Origin: Paenibacillus illinoisensis NBRC 15959
GTDB lineage: Bacteria > Bacillota > Bacilli > Paenibacillales > Paenibacillaceae
Reading direction: 5' to 3'
Length of the DNA: 64,000 nt
NCBI RefSeq assembly: GCF_004000925.1
Contig: NZ_BIME01000001.1
Coordinates: 868,001-932,000, forward strand
Shown here one piece after another: positions 54,690-62,554 of this stretch. The notes beneath the pieces are model-generated. The model was given only the letters and a program-made list of their open reading frames with translations. It was not told where the DNA came from and made no database searches. Positions within the stretch are counted from its first letter, which is position 1; each line of letters starts with the position of its first letter. Both the position numbers and the translations under genes were made by a program.

Positions 54690-55643
54690 CTAATTCGCGC
54701 GCTCCATCGTTACCTTGTTCAGGAAAGCTTCAAGGACTTCCAAGTAACGCACACGATCCACCTGAAAAGCTGTACCGTGCCCTGCACGGGGAATGGTCAG
54801 CAGCTCTTTCTCCGTAGGACAAGCATCATAAAGCCGATACACCATCTCCGTCGGGACAAAGGTATCTGCCTCTCCATGAATAAATAGAACGGGAACCTGC
54901 ACCTTGGCGAGCTGTTTGAGGGCCGATGCTTCCTCGAAGGAATACCCTGCCTTCCATCTGGAGATCAGACTTGTCACAGGGATAAATGGAAAGGGCGGTA
55001 ATTTGTACAATTGTTTAAGCTGAAACGTAAGCTCATCCTTCACCGATGTATAGGAGCAGTCTGACACGATGGCTTTTACCTGATCCGGCAGAGACTCCCC
55101 GCCTGTCATAAGAACCGTTGCACCGCCCATGGAGATGCCATGCAGCACAATGTCTGTCTGGTTTCCCACCTTGTTGATCACCCAATGGACCCAATCGACG
55201 TAATCCTTCCGATCCAGCCAGCCGAATCCAATGACGTCTCCTTCACTGTGACCATGAGCGCGATCATCAGGCATGAGTACGTTACAGCCTCTTTTCTCTG
55301 CATAGTACCTTGCAAAACCGGCCATTTCTCTACCTCTCCCGGAATACCCGTGCGCCAGAATTACCGTCTGACTCGACTCCCCAGTTGAAGCCAACCATAT
55401 TCCCTGCAATTTCAACCCATCGTGAGACGTGATGCTTACCATTTCGCCATCCTGCGTGTCCAACCACTCCAGGTCTGATGCACTGCTGATCAATTCATTA
55501 TCCGGTTCAGGCATTAGATTCGGATTGTCGATTAGAAATGGTTTTGGCGCTCGGCGAATAGCTGTTTTGAAAAAGTATAGTCCTCCGATCCAAGTCGTAA
55601 TAAGAATGACCAGAATAAGTGCGGTAGTCCCGTATATTAACAT
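54690..55643 (-). CDS. Membrane-anchored alpha/beta hydrolase
   Basis: Hydrolase of 317 residues with an N-terminal membrane helix (about 3-25). The catalytic core shows the oxyanion segment ILAHGYSGRGREMAGFA, nucleophile Ser in LHGISMGGATVLM, acid Asp in FIHGEADTFVPTEM, and His in PRAGHGTAFQ. The family is that of Bacillus YqkD-like and BAAT-type hydrolases, and the substrate is unknown. I chose the ATG at 55643 (MLIYGTTALI). The ribosome binding site GAGGGGG is 11 bp away, and an upstream start lacks one. The gap to the hybrid kinase gene upstream is about 130 bp. Confidence 0.85.
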   Translation of the reverse strand: MLIYGTTALILVILITTWIGGLYFFKTAIRRAPKPFLIDNPNLMPEPDNELISSASDLEWLDTQDGEMVSITSHDGLKLQGIWLASTGESSQTVILAHGYSGRGREMAGFARYYAEKRGCNVLMPDDRAHGHSEGDVIGFGWLDRKDYVDWVHWVINKVGNQTDIVLHGISMGGATVLMTGGESLPDQVKAIVSDCSYTSVKDELTFQLKQLYKLPPFPFIPVTSLISRWKAGYSFEEASALKQLAKVQVPVLFIHGEADTFVPTEMVYRLYDACPTEKELLTIPRAGHGTAFQVDRVRYLEVLEAFLNKVTMERAN

Positions 55644-55774
55644 GAATGCTTCTTTCCCCCTCTCAAGATCTTCTGCCCCTAACACAGTTAAGGATACATG
55701 TTCTTATGTACACTCGTTTTCGGACGAAAAAACAGGCTTGCTGCCCTAACCTATTTCGTTAAGACAACAAACCC

Positions 55775-57481
55775 TTAAATGATGACTTTCTCCAAAGCTT
55801 CACAGGCCTCCTGATATGCTGGCATCAATTCACCCAGCAATGGCTCAGCCTTCCTCACTTGACCTGTTTTGGCAAGCTGTTCAATTCTGGCAAAAAGCGT
55901 TGAACAATATTCTATTCCGAGACTCAAACTGCCGGACTTCAGATCATGGGCACATTCAGCAGCAGCAATATGATCTCCGGAGACAACGTACCTGCGAAGC
56001 ACCTCAATTTTGCCAGGTGTTTCGTTACGATACATGCCCAGCAGCATCTCAAGTATCGTCTCTTCGCCATCACTGTTCAGTTCGCCGATCTCTTTTACGA
56101 TGCTCATATTCAGTACTTCCCGGAATTCCGGGGGATGCTGCCATTTTTGAATTACATTTTTTAAGGATTCCAATGTGAATGGCTTGCCAATGAAATCATT
56201 CATTCCAGCTTCAAGGCATTTCTCTTTCTCTCCATCCATGACGTTGCCTGTCATCGCAATTATTGGAATGGCATGACGCATTTCGTCCTGCTCCATGGCT
56301 CTTATTTTGCGTGTTGCCTCAAATCCATCCATAATCGGCATCATGTTATCCATCAGTATGATTCCATACCTCTTGCTAAGAAAGGCCGCAACAGCCTCTT
56401 CTCCGTTGGAAACCGAATCGACCTCGGTGATCCCAAGTTTCTTAAGTTGCATCAAAACAACCTGACGGTTAATCAGATTATCATCAGCCAACAGGATTGG
56501 CCGAGAATAGGGTTCCTGTAGTAAGGCGCCCGAATCATGTAATGTATCTTGTCCCGTCGGGACTGTGGTTTTTACATGTTCTGTCTTGCGTCCCATTGGA
56601 ATTTCAAACCAAAATGTCGAGCCCTGGCTCTCTTGACTAATGACTCCAATCTGCCCCCCCATTAACCCCACAAGAGACTGGCATATGGATAACCCCAGGC
56701 CTGTTCCTTCATATTCCTTGGAACGGCCTTTTTCCGTTTGAACGTAGGGTTGGAACAAGGTTTTCTGATCTTCTTCGGCGATTCCGATTCCCGTATCCTT
56801 TACCTCAAATCGGATCCATTGAGAGTTCTCATCTTCCCGAACCAGGACAACTTGAATACATATTGATCCTTCTTTTGTAAATTTGTTGGCATTTTGAATC
56901 AGGTTCATCAAAACCTGTGTAATTCGTGTGGAGTCTCCCTCAAGAACCCCGGAAATTCGGGGATCACATTCCACGACCAGTTTGTTCCCATTTTGGATCA
57001 CCTTGGGCTCCAGCAAACGAACGATATAGTTAAACGTAGGCTCCAGTTCGACATCTCCCATTTCAAGACGCATCTGACCTGCTTCCAGTTTGGAAAAGTC
57101 CAGTAGGTCCTGAATCAGCTTCAGCAGAAGTCTCGCTGCTTCTTGAATCACTTGAACCGAATGCTGCTGTTCTTCGGACAGGGAAGAATGCTGCAGAAGT
57201 TCAGCCATGCCTAATATTCCATTTAAGGGTGTACGGAAATCATGGCTGATTACGGCTATAAATGAACTTTTGGATTCCCCTGCGGATACTGCTTCTTTCC
57301 GAGCGGCATCCAGACTTGCGTTATTTTTAGCAAGCAGACGCTGAAGCGTCACCAGTTCATTGTTCATTTCCGAGAATTCACCAAGAATTCGCTCTTCCTG
57401 TTCCTTACTGCGAATAATCTGATCAGATAAATGCTCAATCGTTTTACGCAGCTTTTCGATCTCTCCAGCTTCATTAGACAT
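55775..57481 (-). CDS. Soluble hybrid histidine kinase (HisKA, HATPase, receiver, HPt)
   Basis: Multi-domain phosphorelay protein of 568 residues with no membrane segment and no sensor domain. A coiled coil (1-65) precedes HisKA with H80 in VISHDFRTPLNG, then HATPase_c with N box VLMNLIQNANKF, G1 DTGIGI and G2 GTGLGLSI, a receiver (about 328-445) with acid pair D333/D334 and phospho-acceptor D378 in IILMDNMMPIMDG, and an HPt domain with H512 in CAHDLKSGSLS. The relay can therefore pass from H80 to D378 to H512 within one protein. It begins 14 bp after a B12-binding protein gene, its probable sensor partner. No output regulator is adjacent. Confidence 0.94.
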   Translation of the reverse strand: MSNEAGEIEKLRKTIEHLSDQIIRSKEQEERILGEFSEMNNELVTLQRLLAKNNASLDAARKEAVSAGESKSSFIAVISHDFRTPLNGILGMAELLQHSSLSEEQQHSVQVIQEAARLLLKLIQDLLDFSKLEAGQMRLEMGDVELEPTFNYIVRLLEPKVIQNGNKLVVECDPRISGVLEGDSTRITQVLMNLIQNANKFTKEGSICIQVVLVREDENSQWIRFEVKDTGIGIAEEDQKTLFQPYVQTEKGRSKEYEGTGLGLSICQSLVGLMGGQIGVISQESQGSTFWFEIPMGRKTEHVKTTVPTGQDTLHDSGALLQEPYSRPILLADDNLINRQVVLMQLKKLGITEVDSVSNGEEAVAAFLSKRYGIILMDNMMPIMDGFEATRKIRAMEQDEMRHAIPIIAMTGNVMDGEKEKCLEAGMNDFIGKPFTLESLKNVIQKWQHPPEFREVLNMSIVKEIGELNSDGEETILEMLLGMYRNETPGKIEVLRRYVVSGDHIAAAECAHDLKSGSLSLGIEYCSTLFARIEQLAKTGQVRKAEPLLGELMPAYQEACEALEKVII

Positions 57482-57495
57482 TGCGTCATTCCTCT

Positions 57496-58584
57496 CTATT
57501 CGCGAATCATACCAACGTTGCAGTTGGCAGATTGCTGAGCCAGCAGACTTTCTGCGACGGCAACAGCCTCATCAGCTCCGGGAGCATAACCATCTGCCCC
57601 AACGGTCCTCCATAACTCCGGATCAATGTTGAATGGATAACCTCCTACCATGATTTTCACATGCGAGGTAGCCGGGTGATTACGAATCATTTGGATAAGT
57701 TCTTTGGCAAGATGAAGATGAAATGTCATCGTTACTGAAATAGCCACCACATCTCCCTGATGGCGCTCGATCGCCTCAAGCAGGCTGCCATTCGGAACAT
57801 TTGCCCCTAGATAATACGTATCCCAACCTTCCATCTCAAACACGTCAGCAAGCATACGCAAACCGATCTCATGCTGCTCACTGCCTACACAGGCTGCAAC
57901 CAGCTTTTTCTGCTGTGGCTCATGGATCAACCAGCGGGGATACAGCCGCGAGATAATAGCCTGTGTGGCTGCCGTACAAAAGTGCTCCTGAGCGACACTG
58001 ATCTGGCTAAGCTGCCACAAGCGGCCTATTTCATATTGAGTGGGTTGAAAAATATAACGATAAATATCACGAATGCTTGCTCCGCTTTCCAGCTCGGCTT
58101 CAATAATGCCAAAAGCTTCTTGGCGTCTGCTATCCAGAAGGGCCTGCAAATAAGATTTGGCAGCATGGCCATATGGAAAAGATTCGTTAACGAATCCTTG
58201 TGCTACGTCATGATGCTGGGTTTGATAGATTCCCATTTCCAGATAATCTAGAACAAGTGACTTGGATGCATCATCAAACTCTTCTTCTAACGTCTCTTTG
58301 ATTAGATTTAAATTAATGGCCAGATCATCCGCCGAAACGTGATAACCTGCCAGTAGCGTTTTGAGCCAAGATATATAATGAGTAAACAGGTTAGGACTCT
58401 TAACCAGAACGCTCTCAGCCAGATAATTCAAACTATATTGCGAATCCTGTTGAGTCCGCATTCTGCCATTTTCACCAAAACGTTCAAGCAACTCAGGTTG
58501 CAGCGTATACTGCTTCTCCGTTATTTTATCAGCCAGCCCACCTACTGCTTTCAGCAAGCGTTCCCCAGCTTCCTGATGGGTCAT
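57496..58584 (-). CDS. Stand-alone cobalamin-binding protein with CarH-type light-sensing signature
   Basis: Protein of 362 residues. The N-terminal 135 residues are helical and unrecognised, and replace the MerR-type DNA-binding domain of CarH. Residues about 140-225 form a B12-binding helical cap with W190-x9-E200-H201 in LWQLSQISVAQEHFCTAA, the motif that caps adenosylcobalamin in CarH/LitR photoreceptors. Then comes a Rossmann B12-binding domain with the base-off motif E-x-H-x-x-G (H238 in SEQHEIGLRM), GANVPNGSLL and VGGYPFN. The ATG at 58584 (MTHQEAGERL) follows AGGAGGG. It probably senses light or B12 for the hybrid kinase 14 bp downstream. Light response is inferred from the motif, and no experiment supports it here. 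Confidence 0.85.
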   Translation of the reverse strand: MTHQEAGERLLKAVGGLADKITEKQYTLQPELLERFGENGRMRTQQDSQYSLNYLAESVLVKSPNLFTHYISWLKTLLAGYHVSADDLAINLNLIKETLEEEFDDASKSLVLDYLEMGIYQTQHHDVAQGFVNESFPYGHAAKSYLQALLDSRRQEAFGIIEAELESGASIRDIYRYIFQPTQYEIGRLWQLSQISVAQEHFCTAATQAIISRLYPRWLIHEPQQKKLVAACVGSEQHEIGLRMLADVFEMEGWDTYYLGANVPNGSLLEAIERHQGDVVAISVTMTFHLHLAKELIQMIRNHPATSHVKIMVGGYPFNIDPELWRTVGADGYAPGADEAVAVAESLLAQQSANCNVGMIRE

Positions 58585-58807
58585 TACGTTATCCCTCCTC
58601 TTGCTGTGAATCGTATCAACCATCATGAAATATCCACGATAAGAGTCGATTCGATTTCAATCAGCTATTGATCGGGAAATGCTTTTATTATTATACATGA
58701 ACTCCAGGGAGAAACATTTCATTTGGAGCTGCATATTAGAACAATTTTCCTATATTATGAGCATTCCTGCAAGTCATCTAGCCAGTTCATGCCCCTTTTT
58801 TTCACAC

Positions 58808-58846
58808 AAAAAAACCGGCCTGCGTTATGAACGCAAGTCGGTTTTT
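58808..58846 (-). terminator. Terminator of the second MarR gene
   Basis: AAAACCG-C-TGCGTT pairs with AACGCA-CGGTTTT around ATG. The stem overlaps the last codons of the gene, and a run of T follows on the minus strand. Confidence 0.85.
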
Positions 58847-59292
58847 CCTTCAGCAGCTAGTCCTAGCTTCTTCAATAGGCGAATGGCATCCGCTTTTTCC
58901 GATGGCTCTAAACCTTCCATCGCATCGATGATAACCTGATGATGTCCAGGGAATATTTGGGTGAATAGATTTCTTCCCTTTTCCGTCAATTCCGCGTAAA
59001 TAACTCGGCGGTCTTCCTTGGATGCACGTCTAAACAGCAAATCCTTGTTTTGCAGCTTATCCACTACATAGGTTATATTCCCGCTGGACATTAGCACTTT
59101 CTCTCCGATTTTTTGCAAGGCTTGCGGGCCCTTATGATATAACAAATCCAGTACCCCGAATTCTGTCGTATTCAGTCCATGACTCTGGATGTCACGATTG
59201 GACCTTGATGTAACAGAATTGTATGCTCGGGCGAGAACCACGAATAATTGCAAAGATAGTTCCCGATTGTCCTCCGTATTCGGCATTTCCAT
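58825..59292 (-). CDS. MarR-family transcriptional regulator, MhqR/SarZ type
   Basis: Winged-helix regulator of 155 residues: ALQKIGEKVLMSSGNITYVVD as the recognition helix and SKEDRRVIYAELTEKGR as the wing. The closest pattern is that of the MhqR/YkvE group that sense quinones or electrophiles, but no cysteine is available near the N terminus. The ATG lies after GGAGGATT with short spacing, and a second ATG two codons in (MPNTEDNREL) is also possible. It is an isolated gene between the B12 protein and rpiA. Its targets are unknown. Confidence 0.9.
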   Translation of the reverse strand: MEMPNTEDNRELSLQLFVVLARAYNSVTSRSNRDIQSHGLNTTEFGVLDLLYHKGPQALQKIGEKVLMSSGNITYVVDKLQNKDLLFRRASKEDRRVIYAELTEKGRNLFTQIFPGHHQVIIDAMEGLEPSEKADAIRLLKKLGLAAEGKTDLRS

Positions 59293-59431
59293 AATCCTCC
59301 GTCAATGGTTTGCAAATTCAGGCTGCGCTTCGATGCCAAGCAGCGTTTTCATCCATCACACAGCACTTCTCAAAACAAGGCATTACAATCAATAAGCCAA
59401 GCACATGTATCCTAGGGTCATCTGATCGATC

Positions 59432-60103
59432 TTAGGAACGATGGCGCTCATCAATACTACCGTCATCTTTGGCCAGAATCACCGTATCGGCCATGTCAAC
59501 GAACAAACCGTTATCGACTACGCCTGGCAGCATGTTGAGTTGTACGTTGAGCTCAGCCACGTTGACGATGGATTCCATCCGGCAATCCGCAATCAGGTTT
59601 CCGTTGTCCGTAAGGTAGCGCTCATCTTCATTCATACGCCATTCTGGTCGGCAGCCCAGCTTCTCCAGCGCCTGGAAGGTCCATTCCGATGCAAAAGGAA
59701 CCACTTCTACCGGCAGTGGAAACTGACCCAACTGTTGAACCGCCTTGCTCCCATCAGCAACTATGATGAGTTTATCACTGTTAGCCGCCACGATTTTTTC
59801 ACGTAAAAGAGCTCCGCCCCCGCCCTTGATCAGATTGAAATCAGGATCGACCTCATCTGCACCATCAATCGTAATATCCAGCCTTCCAATCTGGTCGAAT
59901 GGGATGATCGGAATTCCCCACTCGCGAGCCAGCTTGTCCGAAGCTTCCGAAGTCGCCACAGCCTGGATTTGCAGCCCCTCGCGTACACGCTCTCCCAGTC
60001 TGCATATCGCAAAATATGCCGTCGAGCCTGTTCCGAGTCCAACCTTCATGCCGTCTTGAATGTATTCTGCCGCCCGCTCTGCTGCAATTTTTTTCAGATT
60101 CAT
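59432..60103 (-). CDS. rpiA: Ribose-5-phosphate isomerase A
   Basis: Interconverts ribose-5-phosphate and ribulose-5-phosphate in the pentose phosphate pathway. It has 223 residues, the normal length. Motifs: GLGTGSTAYFAI (22-33) for phosphate binding, the catalytic DGADEVD (80-86), and KGGGGALLREKIVA with general base E102. The ATG follows a GGGGG site. It is alone on its strand between a MarR gene and the chemoreceptor. Many Firmicutes use RpiB, so RpiA here could be an additional copy, but the rest of the genome is not visible. Confidence 0.96.
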   Translation of the reverse strand: MNLKKIAAERAAEYIQDGMKVGLGTGSTAYFAICRLGERVREGLQIQAVATSEASDKLAREWGIPIIPFDQIGRLDITIDGADEVDPDFNLIKGGGGALLREKIVAANSDKLIIVADGSKAVQQLGQFPLPVEVVPFASEWTFQALEKLGCRPEWRMNEDERYLTDNGNLIADCRMESIVNVAELNVQLNMLPGVVDNGLFVDMADTVILAKDDGSIDERHRS

Positions 60104-60745
60104 CTAAAATAAACCCCCGCCTGCTTATGATTTGAAAAATGCACACTGTCTTTATTATAGATAAAACCGCTTCCGATGTATATCCATGCCGAATGCCATG
60201 CAGCAGGAAATTTGATCTAACGACAAATCCCGGATTTCTCCATTTCCTGCTATGTAAGTTTATGGTTAGTTAAAATGGTATAAGAAATCTGGCATACTAC
60301 GTTTCCCTTAATTGACAAAAGGCCGTTCCTGCTCATTACAATAATTTTCAAGTCTGGAGTCATTCTTAAGTTTTAAAGGTGTTTTTTGTATCATCCTGTT
60401 ATAAAATAAAGACGGAGACTAGAAAATGGAAATTCCTCCAAATAAACAGTTCTAAATACCTATGTAATAAGTGGTATGTCCGCAAATATGTAAATTATTA
60501 AAAAAGTTTTAACAAAACTATTCAATTTAACAACATTTCATACGACATATTAAGTATAGATGTGTTTTAATAATTAGACACCTATGGATTATGAGGTACA
60601 AAAGTCTCTGCATTAAGACTGCGAACCCAAGACCATGGTCGCATACATAAGCTCTGGAGGGGGATCAACAAATGACTTGATTGGCTGCATTCATGCAAGC
60701 AAATAAAAGGTTTGTTAATTACAAGAAGATCAGGAGTGGAATTTA
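60104..60745. other. Long intergenic region and leader of the chemoreceptor gene
   Basis: These 642 bp contain no credible gene. The left part is AT-rich. A weak promoter TTAACA-18-TAAGTA lies near 60529-60558. From about 60580 to 60670 the sequence could fold into several short hairpins (GTCT/AGAC, TGCGA/TCGCA). A strong ribosome binding site GGAGGGGGATC is followed by the two-codon frame ATG-ACT-TGA at 60672, and then a GCTGCAT/ATGCAAGC dyad. No known riboswitch consensus could be matched by eye. Confidence 0.5.
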
Positions 60746-62512
60746 GTGAAATCATTTAGTTGGAAAAGCATGTCCTTTTTCTCGAAAAACTTATTACTTT
60801 CATTCACCAACATCATTATTATCGGGGTTGCACTTATTGCGAGCAGCTATTACTTCCAAAAGACGGTTCTCGTAGACCAGCTGCATGGACAAGTAGAACA
60901 AATCACTAAAAAGTGGGCAGAGGGAATCAACCCAGCCGACGTAGAGGCAGCTATTGCTGAAGGCAGCTATGATGGAAAAGTGCAAGCCCAGTTACGTGCT
61001 TATTTCGATGAAATGCAAGAATACTACCCGAATATCGCCCAAGCTTATATCTTTGGTGTAGAGCTAGGCGGAGATACGAAAAGAGAAACTTCTCTCGTAG
61101 CCATGCCGACCAATCTGAGAGAAGCATTCCAGAGCGATAATGTTAATATTGGCGACATGTATGAACAACCCGTTGTTGTGGCGAATGCACTCAAAGAAAT
61201 GCTTAATACGGACCGTCCAACCTTCACGACTTTCTATTCAGATGATTTTGGCACATGGACAACCATTGCTTATCCGATCAAGGACAGCAACGGCAAAATC
61301 TTCTCTTACTTTGCAGTCGATGCAGATGCAACAGCAGTACCTGCCGGACTGAAATCACTGCTTAAAAACGGTATCATCATTCTGGTTGCTTTCCTTCTGT
61401 TGTTCCTGATTATCCAATACCTAGTAGTTAAAAATACGCTATCCCCAATTCGTCACCTGATCAAAGGTATCGATGACGTTAGCCGGGGTAATTTGAATGT
61501 CAACATTCCGACAGGAAAAGACGACCTCGGACTTGTAAACGAGAAGTTCAACACGATGGTTCGCAAAATCAATGACACAATCGTTAAAGTGCAAGTCACC
61601 TCTCAAGAGGTTAACCAATCAGCCAAAGAGCTGTATGAGGTATCTGAGAAAAACAGCGAGAACGCCGATTCCATCAACAGCAATGTAACGCAAATCACTT
61701 CCAACATCCGTGGACAGGAACAGGCAAGTCTCGATAGTGCCCGTGCCATGGCCGAAATGGCGACTGTCATTCAAACGATTGCCAGCAGTTCCGCTAATGT
61801 AGCAGATGAAGCTTATGAAATGGAACGCCGTTCCCAACAGGGTAACACGGTTGTACGCCAAGTGTCTCAGCAAATGACACTGATTACGGAATCCGTGAAG
61901 AATACGGCTTCAGCAATCCAGGTTCTGGAGAGTCGTTCGCAGGAAATCGGAGATATCCTGAACATCATCTCCGGCATTTCCAGCCAAACCAACCTGCTTG
62001 CGTTGAATGCATCCATTGAGGCAGCTCGTGTTGGTGAAGAGGGCCGAGGATTTGCCGTTGTTGCTGGTGAAGTTCGTAAGCTTGCGGAACAATCCGAACA
62101 ATCCACAAGCCAGATCGCCGTATTGATTGACGAGATTCAAACCGAGATCAAGCAAGCTGTCCGCGCAATGGAAAAAGGTACGGCAGAAGTCGATACCGGA
62201 CTTGACGTTGCAGATCAGACAGGAAAGTTGTTTGAAGATATTCTGGAAGCTGCGAAGAAAGTATCGAATCAGATTCAGGAAGTTTCCAGTGCTACAGAAG
62301 AAATTTCTGCAAGTACAGAGGAAATGACTGCTACCGCAGATGATCTGTCTGCCAGCGTTAGCAAAACAGCAGAAAGCAGTGAGCGTATTGCCGCTTCTGT
62401 CGATGACCAGAAGGCTTCCCTGTCCACCCTTGTTGATTCTTCCACCCGTTTGAACAGCATGTCTGAGGAATTACAGGAATTGATCTCTCACTTTAATGTA
62501 AGCAAGTCCTAA
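60746..62512 (+). CDS. Methyl-accepting chemotaxis protein
   Basis: Transmembrane chemoreceptor of 588 residues. First membrane helix (about 15-37), an extracellular sensor of the sCache/dCache size (about 38-205), second helix (about 208-228), HAMP (about 229-283) with [19 protein letters not shown], then the coiled-coil signalling domain with the conserved hairpin tip [20 protein letters not shown] and [15 protein letters not shown]. It ends without a CheR-binding pentapeptide. The GTG start follows AGGAGTGG. The ligand is unknown. The NRPS gene begins 42 bp downstream on the same strand. Confidence 0.94.
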   Translation: MKSFSWKSMSFFSKNLLLSFTNIIIIGVALIASSYYFQKTVLVDQLHGQVEQITKKWAEGINPADVEAAIAEGSYDGKVQAQLRAYFDEMQEYYPNIAQAYIFGVELGGDTKRETSLVAMPTNLREAFQSDNVNIGDMYEQPVVVANALKEMLNTDRPTFTTFYSDDFGTWTTIAYPIKDSNGKIFSYFAVDADATAVPAGLKSLLKNGIIILVAFLLLFLIIQYLVVKNTLSPIRHLIKGIDDVSRGNLNVNIPTGKDDLGLVNEKFNTMVRKINDTIVKVQVTSQEVNQSAKELYEVSEKNSENADSINSNVTQITSNIRGQEQASLDSARAMAEMATVIQTIASSSANVADEAYEMERRSQQGNTVVRQVSQQMTLITESVKNTASAIQVLESRSQEIGDILNIISGISSQTNLLALNASIEAARVGEEGRGFAVVAGEVRKLAEQSEQSTSQIAVLIDEIQTEIKQAVRAMEKGTAEVDTGLDVADQTGKLFEDILEAAKKVSNQIQEVSSATEEISASTEEMTATADDLSASVSKTAESSERIAASVDDQKASLSTLVDSSTRLNSMSEELQELISHFNVSKS

Positions 62513-62554
62513 AAAACGATAAAACGAACGTTATAATTAAGGAGGAAAATAGAC

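Noticed and set aside
60580..60670. c-di-GMP (GEMM) riboswitch upstream of the chemoreceptor
   Set aside because: Some hairpins are present, but the conserved GGCAAACC and GACGCAAAGCC blocks are missing.
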